A program made the position numbers and the translations under genes. A stretch of DNA of 64,000 nucleotides from JTS-RE37 sp041744575 (GTDB lineage: Bacteria; Bacteroidota; Bacteroidia; Flavobacteriales; Flavobacteriaceae): NCBI GenBank assembly GCA_041744575.1, contig JBGTKP010000020.1, positions 8,824 through 72,823 of the forward strand. Direction: 5' to 3'. Each line of letters starts with the position of its first letter. Within the stretch, counting starts at the first letter, position 1. Below the pieces are notes generated by a model. The model was not told where the DNA came from. It saw nothing but the letters and a program-made list of their open reading frames with translations, and ran no database searches. This document shows, one piece after another, positions 63,889 to 64,000 of this stretch.

Positions 63889-64000
63889 ATGCCAACAATT
63901 TCACAGTTAGTACGAAAAGGAAGAGTCACGATTACCAAGAAGAGTAAATCGGCTGCTTTGGATTCGTGCCCCCAGCGGAGAGGGGTTTGTACCCGTGTTT
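63889..64000 (+). CDS. rpsL: 30S ribosomal protein S12 (cut by the window edge)
   Basis: The first 37 codons are visible and start MPTISQLVRKGR, continuing with KKSKSAALDSCPQRRGVCTRV; S12 in other bacteria runs to about 124 residues. It binds 16S rRNA at the decoding centre. It normally opens the str operon (rpsL-rpsG-fusA), which would lie beyond the window. The reading frame runs off the right edge, so the entry is partial. Confidence 0.95.
   Translation, partial: MPTISQLVRKGRVTITKKSKSAALDSCPQRRGVCTRV

Noticed and set aside
1..64000. Mobile elements, CRISPR arrays, restriction or defence genes
   Set aside because: No transposase, integrase, direct-repeat array, methylase or nuclease cluster was found; all larger frames belong to housekeeping, envelope or regulatory families.

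Overview
The window looks like chromosomal DNA of a marine-type member of the Flavobacteriaceae (Bacteroidota). The evidence is the gliding/type IX secretion genes gldJ and porV, a SusC/SusD pair, a short adenylate kinase fused to hypoxanthine phosphoribosyltransferase, several flavobacterial families of unknown function (DUF2490, DUF4136, DUF5723), many secreted proteins whose signal peptides end in A-Q, and promoters of the Bacteroidota TAnnTTTG type instead of E. coli-like boxes. Gene density is high and most of it is core housekeeping. I see no integrase, transposase, phage module, CRISPR array or rRNA operon, and one tRNA.

Layout. 0-2 kb: two tandem Tat-exported ferritin-like proteins. 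1.8-2.9 kb: a gene-free stretch with two REP-like hairpins. 2.9-6 kb: a CheY-like receiver, exonuclease III, tRNA-Val(GAC) and murF. 6.2-10 kb: gldJ (minus) and porV (plus) back to back, then cytidine deaminase; no porU lies between them. 10.2-18 kb: pdhA-pdhC, a clear terminator, then a tight plus-strand run (M28 peptidase, SDR, SprT-like protease, mannose-1-phosphate guanylyltransferase, DUF389 protein). 18-19.6 kb: MlaF/MlaE-type ABC genes. 19.7-26.4 kb: PafA-like phosphatase, glycosyltransferase, KAS III-like enzyme, glycine decarboxylase. 26.5-31.5 kb: UbiA-like membrane protein, ECF sigma/anti-sigma pair, rhodanese, DUF2490 protein with a stop codon in its signal peptide, M3 peptidase. 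31.6-36.2 kb: purE-purK, the Hpt-Adk fusion, obg, a DUF4136 lipoprotein. 36.2-42.3 kb: a very large alpha-2-macroglobulin-like protein. 42.5-48.6 kb: SDR, cupin with a probable frameshift at its start, mpl, DUF1569 protein, radC, polysaccharide deacetylase-like protein, yjjG-type nucleotidase. 48.7-51.6 kb: three envelope genes of unknown role. 51.6-55.5 kb: rarA, rhomboid protease, rlmB, a secreted protein. 56-63.3 kb: a minus-strand SusC-SusD-lipoprotein operon followed by an aryl-sulfate sulfotransferase. The right edge cuts rpsL.

Functional themes are cell-envelope building (murF, mpl, gldJ, porV, MlaEF, A2M, TonB-dependent uptake), central metabolism (pyruvate dehydrogenase, glycine cleavage), nucleotide metabolism (cdd, purEK, hpt-adk, nucleotidase) and genome maintenance (xth, radC, rarA). 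I found no convincing new defence or mobile system. The most useful observations are local: the missing porU, two single-base lesions at the starts of exported proteins, the Hpt-Adk fusion with a preserved internal ATG, an SDR without the catalytic YxxxK motif, and the conserved-looking but uncharacterised three-gene envelope module.
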